The position numbers and the translations under genes are program-made. A stretch of 51,993 nucleotides of DNA from Acidobacteriota bacterium (GTDB lineage Bacteria > Acidobacteriota > Vicinamibacteria > Vicinamibacterales > UBA8438): contig VXME01000137.1 of assembly GCA_009861545.1 (NCBI GenBank), positions 1 to 51,993 of the forward strand. Direction: 5' to 3'. Below the pieces are notes generated by a model. The model saw nothing but the letters and a program-made list of their open reading frames with translations, did no database searches and was not told the DNA's origin. This document shows positions 25,859 through 34,659 of this stretch, piece by piece (the stretch's first letter is position 1; each line of letters begins with the position of its first letter).

Positions 25859-27894
25859 GCGCCTGCTCCCGCCTCGACCGCGGCGCCCGCCGGTTCGGTC
25901 CGTCCGTCGCGGCGCCACACCTCGTCGATGCGCAACAGCACCATCGTCATGTCGTCGTGCTGGGCGGCCGAACCGACGAAGGCGTCCACGTCGCGCAGAA
26001 TGCGCTCGTGCAGCGCCTCCGAGGAATCGGCGGCCTCGTCGTCCTCGAGCAGCCGCGCGAGCCTCGCCTCGCCGAAGAGATCGTCCTGTTCGTTCATCGC
26101 CTCGGTCACCCCGTCGGTGAACAGCACGGCAACGTCGCCGGGCTGCACCGCCATCTGGTGCTCCTCGAGCAACTCGGTGAACTGCCTTTCGAGACCACGA
26201 AGCCCCAGCACCAGACCGTCGGGGATCAGCACGCGCACCTTGCGCCGGCCGCCTTGCGCGGACGCGTGGATCAAGGGCGTGTGCCCCGCCCGGGCGTACG
26301 TCAGGGTTCCGGCGTCCAGGTCGATCACGGCGTAGAGCATCGTGATGAAGCTGCGGCTGTCGAGCGCCCCGGCCAGAATGCGATTGGCCTCGATGAGAAG
26401 CTGCCGCGGCGACTCGTAGGTATGCCCCAGGCTCAGCACGAGCCCCTTGAGCTCGGCCATGTAGAGCGCCGCCGAGGTGCCCTTGCCCGACACGTCCGCC
26501 ACCAGCACGCCCAGCCGGCGCTCGCCGAGCCGGATGAAGTCGTAGTAGTCGCCGCCGATCTCGCGCGCCGGCCGGCAGACGGCGGTCACCGACAGACCGG
26601 GCACCGACGTGGGATCGCGCGGCAGCAGCGACATCTGGATCTGGCGGGCGAGCCGCAGCTCGTTCTCCAGACGCTTCTTCTCCGCGGCCTGGTGCAGCAA
26701 TCCCTCCACGCTGGCCGTCATCGCGTTGAACGACTCGGCGAGGTCGCCCAACTGATCTCCCGACGTGACGCTTATCCGCTGCGTGAAATCGCCGCGACGA
26801 ATGCGATCCGTCCCGATGGACAGGGCATGAATCGATCCCGTGATGGACCGCGCCAGAGCGAGCCCCATCACGAACGCCGCCAGCTCGATCACCAGAAAGA
26901 GGCCGCCGATGGCGGCCAGCAGCACGAGGAAGAAGTACCTGACGCTCGCCTCGTCGGCGCCGACCCGGGCGCCGAAGAACTGCTCCGAGAACGCGGCCGC
27001 CGGAACGCGGATGAACAGATTGCCGGACTCCTCGCCGCCGGTGGCCCAGTCGAGCGGGTCGAGGAACACCACCCAGGCCAGCCCGTCGGCCGACGCCAAC
27101 CGGGCCGGATCCAGCGTATCGTCCCCCGGCAGCGATGCGAACGAATCGATGTCGACGCCGGTGGCGGTCGCGATGCGTTCCTGCACGTACGTGTCCAACG
27201 GCACGTCGATCACGACGGCTCGCGCGTCCGCCCGCCCGACCCACGCGACGGCGCGAACGGAGAGGGGCCATCGCGAGCCGACCGTCACGAGCCCCGCCAG
27301 CCCCTGTTCACCGACCCATTCGGGTATTCCGTCCGGACGCGGGCCGCCGGACCAGGGACCGGCCGACACCGGCCCGCCGGCCGCGACGGGGCGGAGCACC
27401 AGCGCCGAGGCGCCCGGGTAGTCCCCGTGCAGCTCCGACCCCAACGGCTCGAGTGCGGCGGAGATCTCCATTCCGCTCGACAGCCGCGCCGCGATCCCCG
27501 CCGCCGCGACCCGAACATCCGCGACTACGCCGTCGATCTCTCGCCGCACGGTCTCGGAGCTCGCCGAGAGCACCGACATCGCGCCGGCGACCGCGAAGAA
27601 TGCCGCGACCAGCAGGACGGGCACGAAGCCGATGAAGACGTAGGAGAGGATCAGCTTCCGCCGGACGCGCCACAGCAGGCGCCTCCTGAGCCGTGCAACC
27701 GACTGCAGCAGCAGGTGACCCAGCCCGACCGCGAGCGCGAGCGACGCGGAGACGTCCACCCAGGCGAGCAGCGAGCCGCCGGCCGTGACGAAAGGCAGCA
27801 GCAGGATCTTGGCGAGCGCACCGGCCAGCAGAAACCGCCCCGGCCAGGACCGCGCCAGGGTACGAGGTAACGCCCGCAGCCGCTCTCGAACCAT
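25855..27894 (-). CDS. Membrane HAMP-SpoIIE-type serine phosphatase
   Basis: A 679-residue signalling protein. Hydrophobic segments at ~20-65 and ~82-105 anchor it, followed by a periplasmic sensor region, another TM near 325-350 (FFLVLLAAIGGLFLVIELAAF) and a HAMP domain (~350-410, RIRRGDFTQRI...DQLGDLAESFNAM). A short coiled coil leads to a PP2C/SpoIIE phosphatase with IGGDYYDF, VADVSGKGTSAALYM, LFTDGVTEAMNEQDD and QHDDMTMVLL. RsbU-type enzymes dephosphorylate anti-anti-sigma factors, so it may begin a partner-switching stress pathway; no RsbV/RsbW genes lie nearby. It overlaps the RNase III gene by 4 bp, an odd pairing. Confidence 0.92.
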   Translation of the reverse strand: MVRERLRALPRTLARSWPGRFLLAGALAKILLLPFVTAGGSLLAWVDVSASLALAVGLGHLLLQSVARLRRRLLWRVRRKLILSYVFIGFVPVLLVAAFFAVAGAMSVLSASSETVRREIDGVVADVRVAAAGIAARLSSGMEISAALEPLGSELHGDYPGASALVLRPVAAGGPVSAGPWSGGPRPDGIPEWVGEQGLAGLVTVGSRWPLSVRAVAWVGRADARAVVIDVPLDTYVQERIATATGVDIDSFASLPGDDTLDPARLASADGLAWVVFLDPLDWATGGEESGNLFIRVPAAAFSEQFFGARVGADEASVRYFFLVLLAAIGGLFLVIELAAFVMGLALARSITGSIHALSIGTDRIRRGDFTQRISVTSGDQLGDLAESFNAMTASVEGLLHQAAEKKRLENELRLARQIQMSLLPRDPTSVPGLSVTAVCRPAREIGGDYYDFIRLGERRLGVLVADVSGKGTSAALYMAELKGLVLSLGHTYESPRQLLIEANRILAGALDSRSFITMLYAVIDLDAGTLTYARAGHTPLIHASAQGGRRKVRVLIPDGLVLGLRGLERQFTELLEEHQMAVQPGDVAVLFTDGVTEAMNEQDDLFGEARLARLLEDDEAADSSEALHERILRDVDAFVGSAAQHDDMTMVLLRIDEVWRRDGRTEPAGAAVEAGAGA

Positions 27895-28023
27895 CCCGCG
27901 CCTTCCCGAATCGTATCAGATGCCGCCCCGGCCCTGGCGGTCTCGGCGTTCACTTCGTTGCGTTCTGCGGCGCAGGCTCCCTAGAATGGGTCGGCGTACC
28001 GGAGCGCCCCACCGCCGCCTTCC

Positions 28024-28938
28024 ATGCCGCACGGTCCTGCACGAAGCCATGCACCGCCAACCTCCCCACTGCGGGGCTGGTCGCTGGTCGTGCGCGGCGT
28101 CGCCGGGGGTGCGTTCATGGGGCTCGCCAACCTCGTGCCGGGCATCTCGGGCGGCACGATGCTCCTGGCCGTGGGCGTCTATCCGCAGTTCATCGGCGCC
28201 GTGGCGAAAGCGTCGACCCTTCGGTTCAGCCCGACGGCCCTGTTGCTGCTCGCCTGCGTGGGCGGGGGCGCGGCCGGCGCGATAGCGGGCGGCGCAGGCG
28301 TGATCGGGACGCTCCTGGATGGATATCCGTCCGCCATGTACAGCCTCTTCATCGGATTGACGCTCGGCGGCGTCCCGATCCTGTGGCGCATGGTTCAGCC
28401 GCTGGATCGCCCGGTCATCGGCAGCGCGGCCGGCGCCATCGCCCTCATGATGCTGCTCGCGGCGACGGACCCGGAGCGTGCCGGCACCGGCGCGTCCTCG
28501 GATGCGGCCGCGTACGCCATGCTCGCCGTCGCCGGCTTCTCCGGCGGGGCCGCGATGATTCTGCCGGGCGTGTCCGGCGCCTATCTGCTGCTCCTGCTCG
28601 GCCAGTATCGTCCCATCGTCGACGCGGTGGCCGCCGTCGCGTCGGCGGCGCGGGCCGGAGACGCCGACATGGCGGCGGCGGCGCTCTTCGTGCTGTTGCC
28701 CGTGGCGGTCGGCGTGGGACTGGGCGTGGTATGCGTGAGCAATCTCGTCGAGCTGCTGCTCGAGAGGTACCGGCGCACGACGCTCGGGTTCCTGCTCGGG
28801 CTGCTGCTGGGATCCGTCGTCGGCCTGTGGCCCTTCGCGGGCGTTCCGTCCACGGCGCAGGCCGCGGCCGGAGCCGCGCTGGCGCTGACCGGATTCGCGG
28901 TCTCCTGGACGATTTCGCGGCTCGGCCGCGCCACGTAG
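28024..28938 (+). CDS. DUF368 family membrane protein (polyprenyl-phosphate transporter family)
   Basis: A 304-residue inner membrane protein with about eight hydrophobic helices. Two inverted-repeat-like motifs define DUF368: GLANLVPGISGGTMLLAVG near 34-52 and MILPGVSGAYLLLLLGQY near 178-195. Work on this family (PopT) showed that members recycle undecaprenyl phosphate across the membrane for cell-wall synthesis. The ATG at 28024 gives a short charged N-terminus; a Met at residue 32 is too far inside the first helix to be the start. A strong hairpin follows the stop. Confidence 0.9.
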   Translation: MPHGPARSHAPPTSPLRGWSLVVRGVAGGAFMGLANLVPGISGGTMLLAVGVYPQFIGAVAKASTLRFSPTALLLLACVGGGAAGAIAGGAGVIGTLLDGYPSAMYSLFIGLTLGGVPILWRMVQPLDRPVIGSAAGAIALMMLLAATDPERAGTGASSDAAAYAMLAVAGFSGGAAMILPGVSGAYLLLLLGQYRPIVDAVAAVASAARAGDADMAAAALFVLLPVAVGVGLGVVCVSNLVELLLERYRRTTLGFLLGLLLGSVVGLWPFAGVPSTAQAAAGAALALTGFAVSWTISRLGRAT

Positions 28939-28939
28939 C

Positions 28940-28975
28940 GCGCGGAAACGCTGGGCTGGCTCGGCGTTTCCGCGC
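28940..28975. terminator. Bidirectional terminator-like hairpin
   Basis: GCGCGGAAACGC (28940-28951) pairs perfectly over 12 bp with GCGTTTCCGCGC (28964-28975), with a 12-base loop. It lies between the convergent DUF368 and cutA genes and can serve both. Confidence 0.7.
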
Positions 28976-28990
28976 TGACTTCCAGCCGCC

Positions 28991-29326
28991 TCAGGCGTCC
29001 CGGGTCGATTCCGCGACCCACGCGAGATAGGCCGGGTTGCCGTCGACGACGGGCACCACCACCAGCTCCGGCACCTCGGCAGGATGGAGCTTCCCCATTC
29101 GATCCCGGAGGGCGGCAATGCGGTCGCGCGTCGTCTTGATCATGACGAGCTGCTCCTGATCCTCCTCGATCGCCCCGCGCCACCGATACACCGAACGCAC
29201 CGGCAGTTGCGCCGTCACGCAGGCCGCAAGGCGCTCCTCGACCAGCACCCGTGCGAAGCCGCGTACGTCCCCTCCGGCAGGCCAGGTCGTCCAGGCCACC
29301 ACCGCTTCCGAACCGTCCTCCGTCAT
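28991..29326 (-). CDS. cutA: CutA1-type divalent ion tolerance protein
   Basis: A 111-residue protein when read from MTEDGSEAVV, preceded by GGAGAG. CutA features are the ERLAACVTAQLPVRSVYRWRG segment (residues 31-51), EEDQEQLVMIKTT at 54-66, and HPAEVPELVVVPVVDGNPAYLAWV at 81-104, as in the trimeric ferredoxin-like fold. Linked genetically to copper tolerance in E. coli, its molecular role is still debated. Upstream Met codons would add 60 low-complexity residues running into the tRNA, so they are rejected. Confidence 0.92.
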   Translation of the reverse strand: MTEDGSEAVVAWTTWPAGGDVRGFARVLVEERLAACVTAQLPVRSVYRWRGAIEEDQEQLVMIKTTRDRIAALRDRMGKLHPAEVPELVVVPVVDGNPAYLAWVAESTRDA

Positions 29327-29418
29327 CTCTCCACGATAGTGCACGCCGCGGTGCGGCGTCATCCGCTGCCCTGCGCCACGGGCCGCCGATGTGATGTCGC
29401 ATCCGGCGGCGTATCGAG

Positions 29419-29448
29419 TTGACCGCGCAGAGGCGGCCGTGCTATATT
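29419..29448 (+). promoter_or_regulatory. Promoter of the initiator tRNA gene
   Basis: TTGACC (29419-29424) and TATATT (29443-29448) are 18 bp apart, with an upstream TG making the latter an extended -10 (TGCTATATT). The expected transcription start is about 15 bases before the tRNA. This is one of the best promoter matches in the window. Confidence 0.7.
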
Positions 29449-29469
29449 GCTGCTCTGGCAATTTTCTGG

Positions 29470-30069
<600 letters not shown>

Positions 30070-30166
30070 CGTCATCCGCGCCGGTCCGGCGCGGGCTTCC
30101 TGTTCGGAACGCGGCGGCACGCGCCGCCGCCCCGTATTCCCGGTACCAGCCCCGAAGGACCAGACC

Positions 30167-31459
30167 ATGACCCATCACATGACCAGGCTCGCCTTCCTCG
30201 TTGCCGCCGCCCTCGTGCTGGCGCCGCGCCTCGCGTGGGCGCAGGACACGCTGGATTCGGGCGACACCGCGTGGATGCTCACCGCGAGCGTGCTCGTGCT
30301 GTTCATGACCATCCCCGGTTTGTCGTTGTTCTATGCGGGGCTGGTCCGCGCCAAGAACGTCCTGTCGGTAATGATGCAGTGCTTCGCGATCGCCTGCATG
30401 GTCACGATCCTGTGGACCGTCTACGCGTACGGCCTCGCGTTCGGCGACGGCGGCGACCTGAACGCCTTCGTCGGGTTCGGCAAGTTCTTCCTGTCGGACG
30501 TCGGCGTCGACACGGTGTCGGGCTCGATCCCCGAGTCCGTCTTCCAGATGTTCCAGTTGACCTTCGCCATCATCACGCCGGCACTCATCGTCGGCGCGTT
30601 CGCCGAGCGCATGAAGTTCTCCACGATGATGGTCTTCATGGCGCTCTGGCTCACGATCGTCTACGCGCCGGTCGCCCATTGGGTGTGGGGCGGCGGCTGG
30701 CTGGGCGAGATGGGGGTGCTCGACTTCGCCGGCGGCACCGTCGTGCACATCAACGCGGGTATCGCCGCCCTCGTGCTGTGCCTCGTCATAGGGCGGCGCC
30801 AGGGCCATCCCGGCACGCCGATGCCTCCCAACAGCCTCGTGCTCACCGTGGTGGGCGCCTCGATGCTCTGGGTCGGGTGGTTTGGGTTCAACGCCGGCAG
30901 CGAGCTGGCCGCAGACGGTGTGGCCGGCATGGCGATGGCGGTCACCCACATCGCGACGGCCACCGCCGGTTTCACCTGGATGCTGATCGAGTGGAGGAAC
31001 CACGGCAAGCCGAGCGTCCTGGGGATCGCCACCGGCGCGGTCGGCGGGCTCGTGGCGATCACCCCGGCCTCCGGAACCGTCGGCCCGATCGGCGCCCTCG
31101 TCATCGGCGCCGCGGCGGGAATCTTCTGCTACATCGGCGCGGGCAGCCTCAAGCGCTACTTCGGCTACGACGACTCGCTCGACGTGTTCGGCGTGCACGG
31201 CGTGGGCGGCTTCGTCGGCGCCATGCTGACGGGCGTCTTCACGGCCGAGGCCTTCGGCGGCGCGGGCCTGGAGAACGGGATCGGCACGCAGGTCTGGCTG
31301 CAGTTCGTCGGTGCGGCGGCCACGATCGCGTACAGCGGCGTGCTCACCTTCGTGCTGGCGAAGGCGCTCGACGCCACGATGGGACTGCGGGTGACCGCCG
31401 CCGAGGAGTCCGAGGGACTCGACATCGCACTCCACGACGAGACCGGCTTCCATCTCTAG
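30167..31459 (+). CDS. amtB: Ammonium transporter
   Basis: A 430-residue Amt protein with a signal peptide (MTRLAFLVAAALVLAPRLAWAQ) and eleven transmembrane helices. Conserved blocks are GLSLFYAGLVRAKNVLSVMM near 46-65, the pore HINAGIAALVL with the first pore His near 198, and FGVHGVGGFVGAMLTGVF with the second His near 344-360. An internal start at the second ATG (MTRLAF, 30179) is possible. It conducts NH3/NH4+ and is inhibited by GlnK encoded just upstream. Confidence 0.95.
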   Translation: MTHHMTRLAFLVAAALVLAPRLAWAQDTLDSGDTAWMLTASVLVLFMTIPGLSLFYAGLVRAKNVLSVMMQCFAIACMVTILWTVYAYGLAFGDGGDLNAFVGFGKFFLSDVGVDTVSGSIPESVFQMFQLTFAIITPALIVGAFAERMKFSTMMVFMALWLTIVYAPVAHWVWGGGWLGEMGVLDFAGGTVVHINAGIAALVLCLVIGRRQGHPGTPMPPNSLVLTVVGASMLWVGWFGFNAGSELAADGVAGMAMAVTHIATATAGFTWMLIEWRNHGKPSVLGIATGAVGGLVAITPASGTVGPIGALVIGAAAGIFCYIGAGSLKRYFGYDDSLDVFGVHGVGGFVGAMLTGVFTAEAFGGAGLENGIGTQVWLQFVGAAATIAYSGVLTFVLAKALDATMGLRVTAAEESEGLDIALHDETGFHL

Positions 31460-31484
31460 CGGCCGCCGGGCAGCGAGACGCGCG

Positions 31485-31505
31485 GGGTTCCCGCCTCGGG
31501 AACTC
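31485..31505. terminator. Hairpin between amtB and the convergent dehydrogenase gene
   Basis: GTTCCCG-CCT-CGGGAAC is a perfect 7-bp stem that can extend by two pairs. It sits in the 55-bp gap between two convergent genes and could terminate both. There is no T-run. Confidence 0.5.
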
Positions 31506-31514
31506 CGCCGCCGC

Positions 31515-32585
31515 CTACTCCGTGTTCTCGACGCGCCGGACGAGCGCTTCGGCGACGGCGTCGGTCGCCGCCTCCCCACCCAGATCGCGGGTGACGACCG
31601 CGCCCTCGGCGAGTTGCGCCTCGATCGCTGCCACCAGCGCCCCGGCCGCGTCCGCCTCCTCCAGGTGCTCGAGCATCATGGCGGCCGTCCAGACCTGTGC
31701 GACCGGATTGGCGATACCCTGCCCCGCGATGTCCGGCGCGGACCCGTGCACCGGTTCGAACATCGACGGGGCCGTGCGCTCGGGATTCAGGTTGGCGCCC
31801 GGCGCGAGGCCGATGGAGCCGGCGATGGCGGGACCGATGTCCGAAAGGATGTCGCCGAAGAGGTTGCTCGCGACGACCACGTCGAACCAGTCCGGATGCT
31901 GCACGAAGTGCGCCGACAGGATATCGATGTGGTACTGGTCGGTGGTGACGTCGGGATACTCCCCCGACAGCGCCGCGAAGCGCTCGTCCCAGAACGGCAT
32001 GCTGTGGATGATCCCGTTCGACTTGGTCGCGGAGGTGAGATGCCGCGCCGGACGCCGGCGGGCCAGCTCGAACGCGTAGCGCAGCACCCGGTCGACCCCG
32101 CGGCGGGTGAACACCGCCTGCTGCACCGCCATCTCGTCGTCGGTTCCCCGATAGAGCCGCCCGCCGATCTCCGAGTACTCCCCTTCGTTGTTCTCGCGTA
32201 CGACCACGAAGTCGATCTCGTCCGGCCCGCGGTCCGCCAGCGGCGAACGCACGCCGGGGAGCAGCCGCACGGGCCGCAGGTTGATGTACTGGCCGAACGC
32301 TCGTCGTATCGGAATGAGCAGCCCCCACAGCGAGACGTGGTCGGGCACGCCGGGATATCCCACTGCGCCCAGGAAGATGGCGTCGTGGCGCCGCAACTGC
32401 TCGAGCCCGTCCTCGGGCATCATCTGCCCCGTCCTCGCGTAGCGCTCACAGCCCCAGTCGAAGGACGTCCACCGGCAGTCGAAGCCGAAACGCCGGCCGG
32501 CCGCGTCGACCACCCGCATCGCCGCCGGAACGACTTCCTGCCCGATGCCGTCACCGGGAATCACCGCAATCGAATAGCTCGCCAT
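31515..32585 (-). CDS. Tartrate/D-malate dehydrogenase-type NAD-dependent decarboxylating dehydrogenase
   Basis: A 356-residue isocitrate/isopropylmalate dehydrogenase superfamily enzyme of the TtuC/DmlA branch, which oxidises tartrate or D-malate. Evidence is IPGDGIGQEVVPAA at 9-22, GAVGYPGVPDHVSLWGLLIPIRRAFGQYINLRPVRLL around 73-110, the VVRENNEGEYSEIGGR segment, and FEPVHGSAPDIAGQGIANP near 275-295. True LeuB proteins differ in the substrate loop. It is followed on the same strand by a CoA-transferase gene, which hints at a dicarboxylate catabolic cluster. Confidence 0.88.
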   Translation of the reverse strand: MASYSIAVIPGDGIGQEVVPAAMRVVDAAGRRFGFDCRWTSFDWGCERYARTGQMMPEDGLEQLRRHDAIFLGAVGYPGVPDHVSLWGLLIPIRRAFGQYINLRPVRLLPGVRSPLADRGPDEIDFVVVRENNEGEYSEIGGRLYRGTDDEMAVQQAVFTRRGVDRVLRYAFELARRRPARHLTSATKSNGIIHSMPFWDERFAALSGEYPDVTTDQYHIDILSAHFVQHPDWFDVVVASNLFGDILSDIGPAIAGSIGLAPGANLNPERTAPSMFEPVHGSAPDIAGQGIANPVAQVWTAAMMLEHLEEADAAGALVAAIEAQLAEGAVVTRDLGGEAATDAVAEALVRRVENTE

Positions 32586-32619
32586 CGGAACCTTCTTCCC
32601 TTTCTCGTGCGGCCACCCG

Positions 32620-33804
32620 TCACCGCACGACCGCGGCCGCCCGCAACGCCGCGATCTCCTGCTCTCCGTATCCCGCCGCCGCGAGCACCTCGTCCGTATG
32701 CTGCCCGAGCAGCGGCGCCGGCCGGCCCGGCGTGAGCGGGGTGCCGGAGAGCTTGATCGGCGTGCCGAGCGTCGGCAGGGTCCCCAGCGTCGGATGCCGC
32801 GTCTCGACCACCATCTCCCGGGCCCGGACCTGCGGGTCCCGCATCACCTCGCGGTAGTCGTTGATCGGTCCGCATGGAATGTCGTGCTGCTCGAGGCGCT
32901 GCAGCCAGTACTGCCGCGCATGCCGGGTCGTCACCGCCTCAATGAGCCTGGCCAGCTCCGCCCGGTGCGCGACGCGGGCCGAGTCGCTCTCGAAGCGCGC
33001 ATCGTCCAGCCATTCGCGATGCCCCAGCAATTCCGCCAGACGCCGGAAGATCCGGTCGTTGGCGGCGCCCAGCGTGATGTAGCCGTCCGCGCACCGCACG
33101 GCCTGGTAGGGCGCGCTCATGCGATGCGCCGAACCCAGGGGTCCCGGAACGACGTCGCGCGAGAAGAGCTCGGTCGCCTCCCAGACCGACAGCGCCACGC
33201 CGGCGTCGACGAGCGATGTGTCGACGTGCTGTCCCTGCCCGGTCCGTTCCCGTGCCTGCAGCGCGGCCAGGATTCCACACGCGGCGAAGAGGCCGGCCCC
33301 CAGGTCGGTCAGCGGGACGCCGACCTTCACCGGTGGTCGATCCGGCTCACCGGTCACCGACATCAACCCCGACACGCCCTGGGCGACCAGGTCGAACCCG
33401 CCCTTGTGCGACGCCGGCCCCGTCTGACCGTAGCCGGAGATCGAGGCGTAGACGAGTCGCGGGTTCAACTCGCGCAGCGACCCGTGATCGAGGCCCAGCC
33501 GCCCCAGGACGCCCGGACGGTAGTTCTCTATGAACACGTCCGCGCCGGCCGCCAGCCGCCGCAGGACGTCCGGGCCGCCCGCGGCCTTCAGGTCGATCAC
33601 GACGCCGCGCTTGCCGCGGTTGACCGCGTTGAACGAGGCGCTGTCGTTGCCGCTCGCCCCGGCCATCCGGCGCGACGAGTCGCCGGCCGGCGACTCGACC
33701 TTGATCACGTCGGCGCCCATGTCGCAAAGTAGCATTGCGCAGAACGGACCTGCCATGACCTGCGTGACGTCGAGCACGCGGATGTCCTGCAGCGCGCTCG
33801 TCAT
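32620..33804 (-). CDS. Class III (CaiB/BaiF) CoA-transferase
   Basis: A 394-residue family III CoA-transferase. Typical parts are IRVLDVTQVMAGPFCAMLLCDMGADVIKVESP at 8-39, NRGKRGVVIDLK at ~62-73, ADVFIENYRPGVLGRLGLD, and SGLMSVTGEPDRPPVKVGVPLTDLGAG with the catalytic Asp near 168. Members move CoA between carboxylic acids such as formate/oxalate, carnitine or succinate/mesaconate; the substrate here is unknown. It precedes the dehydrogenase gene on the minus strand and is divergent from a crotonase gene 47 bp away, suggesting a shared CoA-thioester pathway. Confidence 0.92.
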   Translation of the reverse strand: MTSALQDIRVLDVTQVMAGPFCAMLLCDMGADVIKVESPAGDSSRRMAGASGNDSASFNAVNRGKRGVVIDLKAAGGPDVLRRLAAGADVFIENYRPGVLGRLGLDHGSLRELNPRLVYASISGYGQTGPASHKGGFDLVAQGVSGLMSVTGEPDRPPVKVGVPLTDLGAGLFAACGILAALQARERTGQGQHVDTSLVDAGVALSVWEATELFSRDVVPGPLGSAHRMSAPYQAVRCADGYITLGAANDRIFRRLAELLGHREWLDDARFESDSARVAHRAELARLIEAVTTRHARQYWLQRLEQHDIPCGPINDYREVMRDPQVRAREMVVETRHPTLGTLPTLGTPIKLSGTPLTPGRPAPLLGQHTDEVLAAAGYGEQEIAALRAAAVVR

Positions 33805-33851
33805 CGGTCCATCACCCGCCGCGCCGCACCGCGGCCCAGGAGGTGCTCGTT

Positions 33852-34637
33852 TTGCCGACGCCGCACGTCGTCCTCGATCGGGACGGCCCCATCGCCACCG
33901 TCACGTTCAATCGCCCCGAAGCGCGCAACGCCATGACTTGGCCGATGTACGACGCCCTCGTCGAGTTCTGCGGCGCGCTGGAGAGCGACGCCGCGGTACG
34001 CGTCATCGTTCTGCGGGGCGCCGGCGGGAAGGCCTTCGTCGCGGGCACCGACATCGGGCAGTTCCGGACGTTCCGCACCGAGGCGGACGGGGTGGCCTAC
34101 GAGCACCGCATCGATGCGGTCGTGGATCGCCTCGAACGGGTCGCCAAGCCGACCATCGCGGCGATCGACGGCGTGACGACGGGGGGCGGCTGCGCGCTGG
34201 CCGCCGCCTGCGACCTGCGCGTATGCACCAGTCGCTCGCGATTCGGGGTGCCAATCGCCCGTACGCTCGGCAACTGCCTGTCGGCCGCGAATCATGCCCG
34301 CTTCCTGGATCTCGTCGGTCCGGCCCGGCTGAAGGAGATGCTCTACACCGGCCGCCTGTTCAGCGCCGAGGAAGCGGCCGCGGCCGGTCTCGTGAACCGC
34401 GTGGTGGAGCCGCACGACCTCGACGCGGTCGTGGGAGAATACGCCGAGACGATGGCCGCCAACGCCCCGCTGACCATCCGCGCCAGCAAGGAGATGATCC
34501 GTCGCGTGCAGAGCCACCGCCGTATCGAGGCGAGGCTGGGCCGCGACCTGATCGTGAACTGCTACACGAGCGCCGACTTCCGCGAAGGTGTCCAGGCGTT
34601 CCTCGACAAACGCCCGCCGCGCTGGACGGGCCAGTGA
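33852..34637 (+). CDS. Enoyl-CoA hydratase/isomerase family protein (crotonase fold)
   Basis: About 261 residues. A TTG at 33852 is preferred because AGGAGG lies 8 bases before it; the GTG at 33843 overlaps that ribosome-binding site. Crotonase features are VTFNRPEARNAM, the oxyanion-hole GGKAFVAGTDIGQF and DGVTTGGGCALAAACDLRV. The two catalytic Glu residues of classical hydratases are not seen at their usual places (GGGC-A-LA, and FGVPIARTLG), so the reaction may be another member of the superfamily. Divergent from the CoA-transferase gene. Confidence 0.85.
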   Translation: MPTPHVVLDRDGPIATVTFNRPEARNAMTWPMYDALVEFCGALESDAAVRVIVLRGAGGKAFVAGTDIGQFRTFRTEADGVAYEHRIDAVVDRLERVAKPTIAAIDGVTTGGGCALAAACDLRVCTSRSRFGVPIARTLGNCLSAANHARFLDLVGPARLKEMLYTGRLFSAEEAAAAGLVNRVVEPHDLDAVVGEYAETMAANAPLTIRASKEMIRRVQSHRRIEARLGRDLIVNCYTSADFREGVQAFLDKRPPRWTGQ

Positions 34638-34659
34638 GATTCTATCGTGAGGCCCGCAA

